The position numbers and the translations under genes are program-made. DNA of 64,000 nt, taken from the NCBI GenBank assembly GCA_964247055.1, contig OZ176056.1, positions 3,968,001 through 4,032,000 on the forward strand, in the 5' to 3' direction. Source of the stretch: Paragordius varius. Taxonomy: Eukaryota; Nematomorpha. The notes beneath the pieces are model-generated. The model was not told where the DNA came from, made no database searches, and saw nothing but the letters and a program-made list of their open reading frames with translations. Shown in pieces: positions 12,259-23,699 of this stretch; position 1 is the stretch's first letter, and each line of letters opens with the position of its first letter.

Positions 12259-15200
12259 TTGGTAAGCCATACGTAAGCCATAGTAATCCGACAATGATTC
12301 ATCCAAAATATCAGTTGAAATCTAAATCCATTGGGAATTTAATTATTTTAGAGAATTAATTTGAATATTTTAAAATACGCCCATGAAATAATATGAATAC
12401 AATACCCCCTTAATATGGTTCACATAAGGTTTCATTATTTGTTTGAAGCAATCGAAAGATTGGTTATATTTGTTATGGGGATCCAAAATAACTAATTTAT
12501 AAATATAAATACAGTAATGTATCCTTTATTTTAGTTAAAAATTTTATTATTTTCGTTAAATGGGTATAAATATTAAATAAAGAATGGAAAAAACAAGAGC
12601 TATGGAATTAACAATATCATATTCATCAAAAAGTATAAGAATTACCATAGAGCTCTTGTTTTTTCCATTCTTTACCAAATCTTTATACCCCTTTAACGAA
12701 AAAAAATAAATTTTTGATAAAATAAAGGATACATGTCTGTATATTGCATTGGTGATATATATATATATATATTATATCAAGATTTTCAGATGTAAAAAGC
12801 TAATTATGTTAGATGTGAATTATTAATTATCGTATGATTTTAAATTACACATCTTAAAATATAGTACCGTGATTTATTGTGTGCACCATTTCATGCGATA
12901 TTAAACTTCCAACTTTTGCAAACTTTGCAATATCCGATTCGTTGGAATCATATAGATATCCTTGGAGCATTCCCAAACCTACAACTAAATTATATAAAGA
13001 TAATTGACTTGAATACTGCATAATTTAACACTTCGATTCAAAATGGGGTATCTAAATACCCCAGACTAAACTTAAATTAATATTTTTAAAAAACTACTGA
13101 AGGAAACGGTCCCAATTTTAATTTATGCTTCTATCCTAATAAAAATAATATAAATAAGCCATATCTAAATAAAATTTTGTTTTGAAGAAAATCCATGTCA
13201 AACTACTTCGACGCCATTATTTTACAAAATTTTTGCAAAATATCGACTTTATATAATTTTAAGGGTAAAATTAAAGCTTATTTAAATTGCATCTAACATT
13301 GAGAGAAATAGAAAAAGCGGTTTATTTTGTATTATTTTTCAATTTTACCATTGCACACATGTCACGTCGACTAAATTTTTAACTTTAGTTTTTGCTTAAA
13401 ATAAGTAATATCAAGTATTTTTGAATACATTTTTTTATATATTACGGTTTATTAATGTTATAAAGTGCAAAATTTTGCCATGGTTTCGATTCCTTCCATA
13501 TTTTTTAAAGAATTTAATTTTAAACAAGCCTGGGTTTAACTACCCCAATTCGAATCGAAGAACTAAAATGAATGTGTTGTATCCAAGTGTTAAAGTAAAA
13601 ATTGAAATTATAAGAAAACGTAAAAATATTTTTTGAACAGACCACTTCATTTTTTTAAAATATATGATTGATTTTTAAAATAATTTATATTTAAAAAGTA
13701 TGGTTATCTTTTGAAATAAATATGTGTTTTTAGGTTTTGTCTGTAGAATTTCAATTTTTATTGTGTGATGTACCATCCGATTTCGTTAATATGATATTTA
13801 TTTAAATTTTTTAATTTTTTTTTTTAAAATTCTGCAATTTATAGTTTAAGAGATTCTCAATTATATATTCTTATCATTAAAGATCTCTATTTTGATCATT
13901 TAAAATTTTTAAGTTTGTATTGTTAGTGAACATCGTTTTTTCAAAAAGTGATTTTACAGTAAACACCTATTAGGGTTTTGAATTTTAATTTGAATAATGA
14001 TATATAGTATAAAACAAATATTGAAGAGTACCAATTGAATTGTTCATAAATTCGTACATTGCATTATCTAATAGGTATGGGCTAGGTGTAGATAAATTCC
14101 TAGTTAAAAAATAATCAAAATATATGGTGACATTCATATGTTTGATTTGAAAGTGGTTCACAACCTTTTCATGCTCCATCAAACTAAAAATAAAAATTTA
14201 TGTGACCACACCCCCTCCCTCCCATTCAAAAAACTCAACATAAAAGTGTAAAATATCAATCAAGGAGATCTTTATATCCGCATTTTTTGAAATATATTTT
14301 CCATATCGGTGACAAATCTTGATAATTCGCACCTGTTAGCAAAAAATTTGTTAAAGTGCACTCATCCTATTTTGAAGCATGGTTGGTGATGCCGTTATTT
14401 TACTACAAATTTTTATTTTATTTTTTGACTTTTATAGAGTTTTGAAGATGACAAATTTTTAAATCAAGGAGATAAAAATGTTTAGCATTATTGAATTAGT
14501 TTTATCATATCTTAATTCGTTTTTATACCGCTATCATATTTATGACTTTAAAAGCCCACATATAAAAATTTAATTTGAAAATTATTGTTCTACTTTTTAA
14601 ATAATATTATTTTTTGAAATGAAATATTGGCCTTGATAAAAAATATTTTGTAGTATAATGTGCGAAAATTTTGCGATTTTTCTAAAGTGGTAATAACTTT
14701 TTAAAAGTTCCAAAACTAAGGGACCCAATCCTTGTAGATTATCATAATGTGTAAGTTATATCAAAATTTTTTTATTACATTGTGTGATGGAAAAAATAGA
14801 CAATATGATGTTGATATTTTTTCCCTAGTATGTATGCAGTAATCAAAATGAATATCCGATTAGAGGAGTAGAATATATAATAAAATGTCAGTGAATTCAA
14901 AAAATGATAAAAATTTATGACGATTTGACCGCTATCAATCTTATATATGGTAATAACCAGTTGATAATACATTTATATAATATATATTGGAAGTAAATTT
15001 GGTTTAAGATTTTTAAATTAAAATAGGAACCAGTAACACATGGTAATTATCCAAAAAAATTTGATTAGTTTTTTAGAATATAATAATATATATTTTTGCT
15101 TACATGTTTTCTGTGATTTGGCGGTTATACTCATAATCATCGATACGAAGTTTAATCTATAAATTTAAAAAAAGTATATATATATATATATATCCTTGTG

Positions 15201-17025
15201 TTATTCATTATAACATATCTAATTGGAACATCGATATCAAAGCCCCAACATTTTTCATAAATCAAAAAATAATTTATTTACAATAATTTTTAACAAGGAC
15301 GTCCAGCATATGCAAAAAATGGAAAATTGCACGAATTCCATAATTAGCAAAAATATGATTATAATATAATCCTTAAACAAATCTAAATTATAGTCTGTCC
15401 AATTCGCAGCAAAAAAATTGGTGTAAATAATAGTCATTTAATATATTTTTTTCAGCTTGTTAATTCTAAGTTATTTTTAAATGCGGCCCATCGGGTTTTT
15501 TTAATCAAATATAAGGCACTCGAAGCCATTTGGTTTGGACTCCCCTGGTCAAAAAACGGTGTAAAGTTTCTTTATATTGAAAGGGTATGAATGGATATAT
15601 CTTTACGCAAAATTTATTAATTTTAAAAATTGAAATTTAAAATTGTAAATCTGTGGCTACATATAATTAGATAAATTATTTTATTAGAAAAAGCATATAG
15701 ATTATGTACCTTTGCACCATTGCTTTTGTCATTATCAAAGTCCGATTGCTTTGGGAAAAATTCTAGCCTCAATGTATCCAACTAAATATATTAAATACAT
15801 CTACATTTAACGGGATTAAAAAAGCGATCATTGTTTAATTAAGGGGATAAATACCACTATCGAATATTTAGATCACATATAGTCTTTAAAATATTACATT
15901 TTATACTCTAGTTTCTTTTTTTTATTTTTCAGGTAAAGTTGTAGGTTGTATTAAGGACTCAAAAAAGCTTTAATCGCTTCTTTGTTGCTGACAAGGAGAA
16001 ACGATCACATTCACATACATAAAACATATGAACTTTATATAATAAATTTCCAGAAAGCTTCAAAAGTTTGATTTTTGGGGCATAACAAAAGCCGACAACG
16101 TTAATTTAGAAGATATCTCGACCGTGATGTATATTCATTAAAAAATGAATGAATGTGGCCTTAACCCAATGCACTAAACCGGGGGGGTTTAAAATATGCT
16201 ACAATATGTGTATTCTGATAAAGGAACGCATCAGGATTATCATAGTACTGTTGGTTTGGGGCGTATGACTAATTTTAAAAAGTTATTTTCGTTTTTGCAA
16301 TAATACATAAAAAATCGAATAATTTGCGCTCATTGTGCTAAATTGGTTTCTCTCCAAAATCATTAATATTATATTTAAAAAGCAAAAAAATATTTTTATA
16401 AAATTATACACGAGGGGTCGGAAAGTGGCAAATTTGCCCATTATTAAATAAAATAGATTTTTTTAAGTTAAAGGCAAAAATGCCGATATTTCGCGATCGG
16501 GATTATAAATATGTGCATTATGGTGTTTATAAATTATAGCATGTTTAAAATGAACCGCTTTTTATTGTATTTGTAAGATGAAAACAATAATTTTTAATAT
16601 TCAATGGCGCTAAAACTACAACCTCAGAATTTATAACATTCACTCGTCTTCAAATTCACATAAATTATATTTAAAACAGACGAACAAATATAAATTACTG
16701 AGGTGATAGCGTTTAGCGCTAAAGAATTATACGTGAAAAGTGTTTTACAGGGACTATAATTTAAAATAGAATAACCTATGGTTTATCAAAATTAAATATC
16801 AAAAAATATTTTTTTATGTCATCATCTAGCATTAATAAACATTATCGCAAAGTCCCACCTAAAAGTGGCGAAAATAAGATTTTCCGGGCTTTCATATAAA
16901 AATTAAAATTTTGAAAAAACATTGTTTTGCGATTAAAGCATTCAGTTTACATTAAAAATTTAACATATGCTTCGCAGTATTTTGTAAACCAAAAACCATA
17001 ATAATCCTAATACATTTTGTTATCG

Positions 17026-17076
<51 letters not shown>

Positions 17077-17869
17077 CAGTCATGTAAATGTAGAATTGAC
17101 AGAAATTCGTTTTTAAATGATTAATATTTGTTTTTAATTGTTTAAATGTTTGATATGTCAACAACATGCGCATTTTTAAGCATAATAATAATTGCTTATT
17201 TATTGTAAACAATTAAAAACAGAGTAAAATCAATTAAAAACGTATATCTGACAATTCTAAACATACATGACTGTAATATCATCTTGATAATTTGTGTGAT
17301 AGGGACTATCTAAAGTTATTACACATTCTTTACTTATATAAGACTAACAACGGGAATAATTTATTAAATAGATTTAATGCTGACTTAAAGGCTGAAAAGC
17401 CATAACCAATGGGGCTACACGTTTTTCCAATAATTGTTTTACAGACACGAATTTGTTATGTGGAGTGCATTTTACATAAGGTAGACCAGGTAGAGGTTCA
17501 TTCAAAAAACAGAGCTATCTTATTTTAGCCTATAAATGGATATGCAATGTAAGATCTTATTTTTATTCTTATAATACATTTGCTAAAATGAAATATTTAT
17601 TTACGAACATTAATGCAAGGAATGCAAACGTCAGAGCCAAATATAAGGGTATATTGACCATTTAAAATGGCTTCCAACCTTTTTAAATTGCTACTTAGTC
17701 CATACAATCAATATAAAATATATTGAATAATAATTTTAATTATTATTGCAATTAAAATTTCATTACTACAAGTAATATTAGTCAAACTTAAAAACATTAC
17801 ATAAAATGTAAACTAATAATCAGAATTTAAATTAAAAATATAACTAAAAAACCCCTAATTTGCATAACC

Positions 17870-17941
<72 letters not shown>

Positions 17942-20900
17942 AATTTTATCAACCTTTTTCGCGATTTCTTTTTTTAGGGGTAGTGGCAGGTCAACACTGT
18001 TATTTATCATGTGAATGGCCTCCCTTCGTAATGCTTCAAATATTTTGGTCACCTATTTTCCAAATTTTAATAATAATAATAATAATTAAAAATATGTGAC
18101 GTTGTTTAAAAATTATCTGTAAAGCCCGTCTAGTATAAGGATAAATTTAAATTTTTCCATATACATATAATACGGGTTTTATATAAATGTAAAAATACTA
18201 GTGGACCATAGGTTCTATAAAATGTTTTTTTAAAATATATTAGGGACACACTTCTATTTCTTTTGTATTGGACAGTCTAAATATTTTAAATGCAATTTCG
18301 TTGAATACACCTTGGAAGCGTGTTTGTGTTACAGTGTAGCAATAATCAGGATCATCACTTATGCCTTTACAAGAATATATGTATGGGCAAACCAAATCTT
18401 TATAGTGTTGCGATGTTTTTGAAGGTGCAACAGGTATGTTAGTTAACAAATGAGTGTAAATTAGGTATTGGTACAAGATTCTACGATATAACAAATAATT
18501 TAAAATAATTTTACGATAAATGAAAGCGATAAATTCTAAATTAAAGTTAATTAAGCTTGGACTTTAGTGTCCTTAAAGGAACATAATCAAATTTATTGCA
18601 TACCATAAAGTAAAAAAGCAAATTATACAGACAAAATTTTAAATCAAAACAACAGCCAAAAAGACAGCTATTTTTTTATAAAGGAGAGGTAAATTGTTCA
18701 CACACATGTTGTAAATTCATTGTTACTATATCATACAGTCCATATAGAAAATTTTTCTCTTGTAGTAATAACAACTTATATATTTAACTGTATAAATTTT
18801 TATTAATTAGTTTTTAAGCTTTCTAAAAGGAAAAACACTAAAACTAATAGTTGAAATTATTAACCTTATCCCGAATTCGCTAGAGAAATATTTGTTTTGC
18901 AACAGATTTCCAACTTTCTTAAGATAAGTGGTGGGAATTTGGTAAACCAATGAATCGTTTGGCAAACCATTTACGGATATTCTATACTAAAATTATATTT
19001 AATTAACATAAGAAATTCATGGACACTTCATTACTTTTTAATATTTTAGACTATTACATAGGGAAGATTTATGTCTTAGAGCTTATTGTATTTAACAGCA
19101 ATAAAAGTTCTTAAATCATACCAAAATTTTTCTCATGTATTAAATAAAACATACTTATTTTGAAGGTTCAACTTTGCGAGTTTACGATTGTAGCTTTCTG
19201 AATTTAATTATTTACATTTATTTACCTCAATACATTTATGTGAAGGAAAAAATGGTGGTAAAAAAATCTGAAATAAGGATTTTAGACAATTTTGCATTTT
19301 CAGTTTTTTTAATTATACACCATAAAGCATATATTATAATTTGGCCCAATATCTCAAATATTTTTCACGATAAAATCAAAAATTGCCCTAATCAAAGGTA
19401 ATTGTTAAATCAAGTTTTGCTGTTTTTTTGATAAAAAAGCACTAAATATATAATACATACAGATAATTATTAAGGATATACCAATAATTGTTTATACATA
19501 TTTCGTTTTTTCTAGAAATATGGAAACTAGGATGTGGCAAATCGAATTTTATTGATTCTGCCAAATGATAAAATGGAAAACTTGGGGTAGCAATTATTAG
19601 TCAATTGAAATTAGCAAAGTAATATAAATAAAGCAATAATAGGTTTAAAAGGCAAAGGCTAAATAAATAAGGAAACTTATGAAAAGGTATCAAAACCGAT
19701 TTAAAACCATAGGGATTCTTTTTAATTATCAAAGCAGTTAATCCCATTCACCCTATTCAACATACTAACGATGAGAAAACAAGGGTTCAACACAAAACAA
19801 TATTTTATAGTTTTGAAACAGTGAGATTTAGACAAAAAACGAAAGTATAAAATTAAATTTTGATGGAAACTAATGCTAACACAAATAAATCAAAATAATA
19901 TTAAAATATAACAAAAATATCATGGTGCTTGAAGAAATACTTATCAGATTTAAAATTTGAAGGATTACAATTACAGTATTTAAAATAAATATGTAACTAA
20001 TAAATTTCACAAATTGACGACAACCAGAGTCTTAACAAGATTTAAAGGATGTATACATCCCTCAGCGCACAAATTAGTATTTTTTGATGTTTTAAAGGTT
20101 AGGAATTTTAGCACCGCCACAAATAAGAGACGCCATAAAGCATTCATTCACTGGAGTTAAAAATGGTCGCTACCCGACTGACAGCAATAGCTTAAGAAAT
20201 TTAACAAGACATTTGGCAAGATTTTTAAATTATATTTAAAAAAATGGAGATGGCACAGAAACTACCCAGGGAAAAGAAGGGGCTATGTTAATATTCAACC
20301 GATTAATTTCATCTTTAGCAAAAAGCAGAAACCAAAAATTACATCATAATTTATGATCCCTCCCTGAGTTTTTCTTGTTTTAACTTGACTAACAAATATT
20401 AGCGTCCATTAACAGGAACTTATATAATTGTATATAGTATAATAAACCAGTGGAAAATCCAGGAGAAATTCGGAGAGATTTTGATAATTCTTTGATTCGT
20501 CATTTATGGTAGCGTTTCTAATCTATAAATTAAATATATAAAACATATTTTAAATTGATTCATTACAGTAAAAATTTAATTTGAATAGGCAGAATGTAAA
20601 TATATAAAGACAATTTTCAAAAGACAAATATACCTTTTAAAACCTTAATTTTTCCCATCTTAACTATTATTATAATTGTAAATAACATTATGATTGTATT
20701 ACCAATTTACATCTATATTTTTTTTAAAAACATGGACTATAAAAAATTTTGTCTTAATATTTTTTCGTTTTGTCCGTATAATTTCATTTTTTACTGTAAT
20801 GCATAAAGAGATAAAAAAGTTTAGGCCAAATGCCTAATAACCATTAACTAGTTCTGGTTAAGTACGAATGCTAAGATAAAAAACGCTGATAAACTAAAAA

Positions 20901-22182
20901 TCAACATGTTAGGTCAATCAAGGTTTTATTGTGAAAAAATGGATTCTTTAACCAATGCTTAATCCTCAATTTTTTATAATTAACACAATGTTAAAATTAA
21001 AGAATATTAGTTGGATGGTTTAAAACTATTATATATGTAGATTTTTGATAATAAAAATAGTAATTAAAATTTATACCATAACAAGTTCGCGTTCCAAGTT
21101 AATTATATAATTCACGTCTGTATGTGTAAAACCTAACGGAGAGAGGAGAGTGTGAATATATGCCTTATAATTTTTCATGATGGTAGAATTTGCAAAGTAT
21201 TTAGGTTCAGACAAATGAGTTGTCGAGCGTGCAAAATAGATAAGCTTGTTATAATTTCCAAACAGGCCAATAACTTCTGCCATAAATGCCTTCATTGTGC
21301 TATTAGACAATTTTAATCCATTCCTTTGGTGTTGATCATTCAGCCATCTATCCAGGGACTGAACAAGGCTTGTTGAGTTTTCAAATGAATTTTGCATAGC
21401 AAATATTGGTTTAGTTTCATTGTATAAGGTAAAAGTTTTGAAAATATCTGTATAATTTATAGGTCGTCTAGTTTGCCATTTCCGTGTTTGACATGATCGA
21501 TAAAAAGTATACATTAGCTTTTCATGTGGGTTGCGTTCATTCTCACTTTTCCGGACCAAATAATCTAGTGTTGTTATAGCAAAATTAAGTATATTACACA
21601 TATTAATATCGATGTAATTTATTTTAAAATTTAGATTGAATGCATTTTAAATTATAAAATTAGATTTTTAGTTTTGGAATTTTATAAATTCGAAAAAAAC
21701 GACTTTTCATCAATAAAAATCGCAAATTAAAAATTGCATTTTATTCAATACGCATTCAAGCTTAATTTTAGAATTAAATACAACTAGTACAATGGTGTTT
21801 AACACGTGTTTTTCGATCGCCAAATTTATTTTAAAATGTTAATAAATCATAAAATTAGATTTTAATCAAAAATTTACGATTATTTATAATATATATTATT
21901 CAAAATTTGCTTAAATAAATAAAAAAACTAAAATATCAAAGCAGCCCACGAAGCTATCTGTGGTAGACACCCTGATCTATTGTTATATTCACAAATTAAA
22001 ATATCAAACAGAGCAAATAATTATTATTAGATTACCAAAAACGTCTTCTTTATTCCGCTTTTTTACTTTGGACAATTGAGATCCGGTTTTTTCGATGGCT
22101 GAAAAATTGTAAAAAAAATCTTTGCATGCAAAAACATTAAAATTTACGCACGGGTCATATCTGGGCGAATTCGATTTTCGAG
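12259..22182 (-). CDS. M13 (neprilysin-like) zinc metallopeptidase, 3' part not found
   Basis: M13 enzymes are mostly membrane-anchored or secreted peptidases that cut short peptides. Eight exons fit: 22182-22067 (DPCVNFNVFAC, the family's DPC.DFY.YACG signature), 21564-21077 (FYRSC; NYIINLERELV), 18480-18252 (PDYCYTVTQTRFQGVFNEIAFK), 15781-15710, 15157-15104, 14183-14032 (DNAMYEFMNNSI, equivalent to VNAYY with substrate-binding Asn-Ala kept), 12984-12868 (GMLQGYLYDS and SLISHEMVHTINH, the HExxH zinc site) and 12321-12259 (DESLSDYYGLRMAYQ, equivalent to GENIADNGGL with zinc-binding Glu and the Asp kept). Phases agree between the 18480 and 15781 exons and between the 14183 and 12984 exons. Short exons are clearly missing between 15104 and 14183 and between 12868 and 12321, as are the 5' signal-anchor exon and the C-terminal NxFxQxWC and CxxW exons. 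The Asn of GENIAD and the GFDD after HExxH are replaced, so the sequence is divergent and activity is uncertain. A possible membrane stretch precedes the first exon (22245-22190), but no Met start was found. Confidence 0.75.
12512..12739. mobile_element. near-perfect palindromic MITE
   Basis: Two arms of about 90 bases are reverse complements around a roughly 45-base centre. The left arm contains TGTATCCTTTATTTTA, TTTCGTTAAATGGGTATAAA and GAATGGAAAAAACAAGAGCT; the right arm contains AGCTCTTGTTTTTTCCATTC, TTTATACCCCTTTAACGAAA and AAAATAAAGGATACAT. The ends are CAGTAATGTATCC and GGATACATGTCTG, both next to TA, as for Tc1/mariner derivatives. The transcript would fold into one long hairpin. It lies close to the M13 exon at 12868, inside an intron of that gene. 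Confidence 0.75.
13025..13593. mobile_element. piggyBac-like MITE, copy 2
   Basis: A 569-base relative of the unit at 10064-10651 in the same orientation, bounded by TTAA at 13025-13028 and 13590-13593. It shares the same subterminal inverted repeats (CTTCGATTCAAAATGGGGTA; TACCCCAATTCGAATCGAAG) and internal landmarks (ACTACTGAAGGAAACGGTCC; CATGTCACGTCGACTAAATT). It lies in an intron of the M13 gene. The open frame across its right end is not a gene. Confidence 0.75.
13594..13763. mobile_element. Tc1-type MITE, family T1, abutting the piggyBac-like MITE
   Basis: Begins AGTAAAAATTGAAATTATA then AGAAAACGTAAAAATATTTT, directly after the piggyBac-like unit, and ends near TTTTGTCTGTAGAATTTCAA then TTTTTATTG. 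It is a shorter, diverged member of family T1. The junction means one element inserted beside or into the end of the other. Confidence 0.55.
14520..14740. repeat. fragment of dispersed repeat family R2
   Basis: The string TTTAAAAGCCCACAT, followed by AATGTGCGAAAATTTTGCGA, then TTTTCTAAAGTGGTAATAAC, is shared in diverged form with the arms of the element at 42280-43600. It is non-coding. Confidence 0.45.
15480..15546. repeat. hAT-like terminal remnant
   Basis: Contains ATGCGGCCCATCGGG and, about 45 bases on, TTTGGACTCCCCTGG. This GCGGCCC...GGAC..CCCTG pattern is typical of ends of short hAT-derived elements. Assignment is tentative. Confidence 0.35.
15800..17020. other. intronic AT-rich stretch of the M13 locus
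   Basis: No exon of the M13 gene or other coding sequence was recognised here. Part of 16290-16500 vaguely resembles dispersed family R2. Confidence 0.45.
17025..17070. repeat. (AT)n microsatellite
   Basis: An alternating AT run directly beside the MITE that starts at 17077. The 'IYIYIY' open frame across it is not a gene. Confidence 0.9.
17077..17273. mobile_element. Tc1-type MITE, family T2
   Basis: A 197-base unit flanked by TA on both sides. The left end is CAGTCATGTAAATGTAGAAT then TGACAGAAATTCGTTTTTAA; the right end is TTAAAAACGTATATCTGACA then ATTCTAAACATACATGACTG, its diverged reverse complement. The CAGT start and TA flanks fit the Tc1/mariner superfamily. It has no coding capacity and differs in sequence from family T1. 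Confidence 0.75.
17870..17938. repeat. long (AT)n microsatellite
   Basis: About 68 bases of uninterrupted alternating AT, the longest such run in the window. Confidence 0.92.
18500..21070. other. intronic stretch of the M13 locus
   Basis: Apart from the MITE at 20566-20796 I see no clear element. M13 proteins normally have about 100 residues between the segments encoded at 21077 and 18480, so one or more undetected short exons may lie here. Confidence 0.4.
20566..20796. mobile_element. Tc1-type MITE, family T1
   Basis: Flanked by TA at both sides. The left end is CAGTAAAAATTTAATTTGAA; the right end is TTTTTTCGTTTTGTCCGTAT then AATTTCATTTTTTACTG. The inner part shares the ATTACCAATTTACATCTATA core seen in other family copies. 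Confidence 0.75.
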
Positions 22183-22388
22183 CTAATATTTCGATAGTTA
22201 TATAAATTATCCCAAACAAAATGGAAATTTTGAAAAAAAAGCAAATATTATGTTGATCAAATTACCTGGTATTTTGTCAAAAAATACAAGAAAATATATA
22301 AAAAACATAATGTGTAACAAGTGGCTTGAAATGGTCATTTTTAACATATAAAAAAATTAAAATTAAATAGGATATTGTAATGTAAAAC

Positions 22389-22392
<4 letters not shown>

Positions 22393-22436
<44 letters not shown>
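22393..22436. repeat. (AT)n microsatellite
   Basis: An alternating AT run of about 44 bases. Confidence 0.9.
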
Positions 22437-22439
<3 letters not shown>

Positions 22440-23284
22440 AAACTTTACCATTGATTCTAAGAAAATGGGCCCATGCATCGCAAGAATTTTAAGAAATTAT
22501 ATTTTTACTAATTTTGAGCGAATAGTAATTTTTAAATTTGTAATTAGTGAATTATAAAAGGTGGATATGCAATTATTTTGCCTGAAGCTATGTATATTTC
22601 GCAAAAAGAGATGTTATTATTATTAAAAATTGATTGATTTTTTTGTCATTATTAGAATTCAAACAATTTGTTTTAATTAAAATGATCAAAATTTTTTTGG
22701 AAATGAAACAGGTCTCCAATAAGGAAAGATTAAATTTCATGATATTATAGTAAAAAACGGCCTCCTATATTACAAAAATGTTTACATATATTTTCTTGAT
22801 TTAGGTAATTATTAATGGGCCGGGGTATAAAAATAAGTTCAATTTTACGGAAGTCGTTTTTGTAAGTTAAGATTTCGCTTTTAAGTCTCTTCCTATGTTG
22901 GCTTGATATAAATTTCACTTAACTTATTGACTTATCTTATAACCTTAACTCATCACATTTTTTAATTATGTACCATAGTTGAGTGGAGATTTTTTTTATT
23001 TTTACTATAATAGATTAAAGTGTGTAATATCTCATATAATTCAAGTCGAAAAAGTCATAGTGATAGTAATGTTAGCAAACAAGAGTAATTTTGATTCAAA
23101 TAGCATGTAACATAAATTCACCACGGAAATAATTCACACTATGGTTAATACGGATAACTTAAAAAAACCTTAATTTTCTTAGCAAATTGAAGGTTAATCA
23201 TGAGATTTGTTTCCGATGTGGAAAAAATACTTCAACAATTGCAGCTACAAAGATCTCATTATTTTTATAAAATTATAAGAAATG

Positions 23285-23377
23285 CGTTTTTATCTTTGTT
23301 TTTTTTTGGAGGACTGAGGGGTTTTTTTTTCAATTTGGTGGGGCATGGACAAAAAGGTTGAGAACCACTGCTTTAAA
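23285..23377 (-). repeat. hAT-like element end
   Basis: Read on the minus strand this starts CAGTGGTTCTCAACC and continues into a 'CTTTTTGTCCATGCCCCACC' type sequence, the well-known start of many hAT/Charlie-type elements. The opposite end was not found. Confidence 0.5.
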
Positions 23378-23517
23378 TCATCATGCAATATTATTCAAAC
23401 ACCTTTAACAATTAGTTAGCCGGCAAATGTAAATTTAATGAGAAATTGGCTACGATATCCTGTACTTTAAAAAAATTATCTTTTGCAATAACACTGTTTC
23501 ATCCTGAAAGTTTAATC

Positions 23518-23660
23518 CAGAGGTGTTTAACACAAATGAATTCACGGGCCGCATTTTCACAGACAATAAGCTGGTGGGCCGCTTTAAAATATACATGGGC
23601 ATTCATATGTTTTTTTATATACAAAACTGTAAAAACACACAATAAAAAACATATTTTTTT
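23518..23660 (+). repeat. hAT-like MITE remnant
   Basis: CAGAGGTGTTTAACACAAAT, then GAATTCACGGGCCGCAT...GGTGGGCCGC, resembles the start of the elements at 52250 and 62910. The right end is unclear. The open frame here is accidental. Confidence 0.4.
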
Positions 23661-23699
23661 AAATAATTAGTTAAAGAAATATGAATTTTACAAATATTT

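Noticed and set aside
14775-14972. Minus-strand open frame considered as an M13 exon because of 'SSNRIFI..AYILG'
   Set aside because: The NAYY and GILQ segments are already encoded by the exons 14183-14032 and 12984-12868, which join in phase; this one would duplicate them. A partial role as the missing exon between 15104 and 14183 stays possible.
16952-17212. Open frame with an IYIYIY stretch
   Set aside because: It is translation of an (AT)n tract plus a MITE; the same applies to the frames at 17860-18099, 30592-30903 and 43743-44012.
23446-23670. Plus-strand open frame of 74 codons
   Set aside because: It spans a hAT-like MITE remnant and has no recognisable domain.
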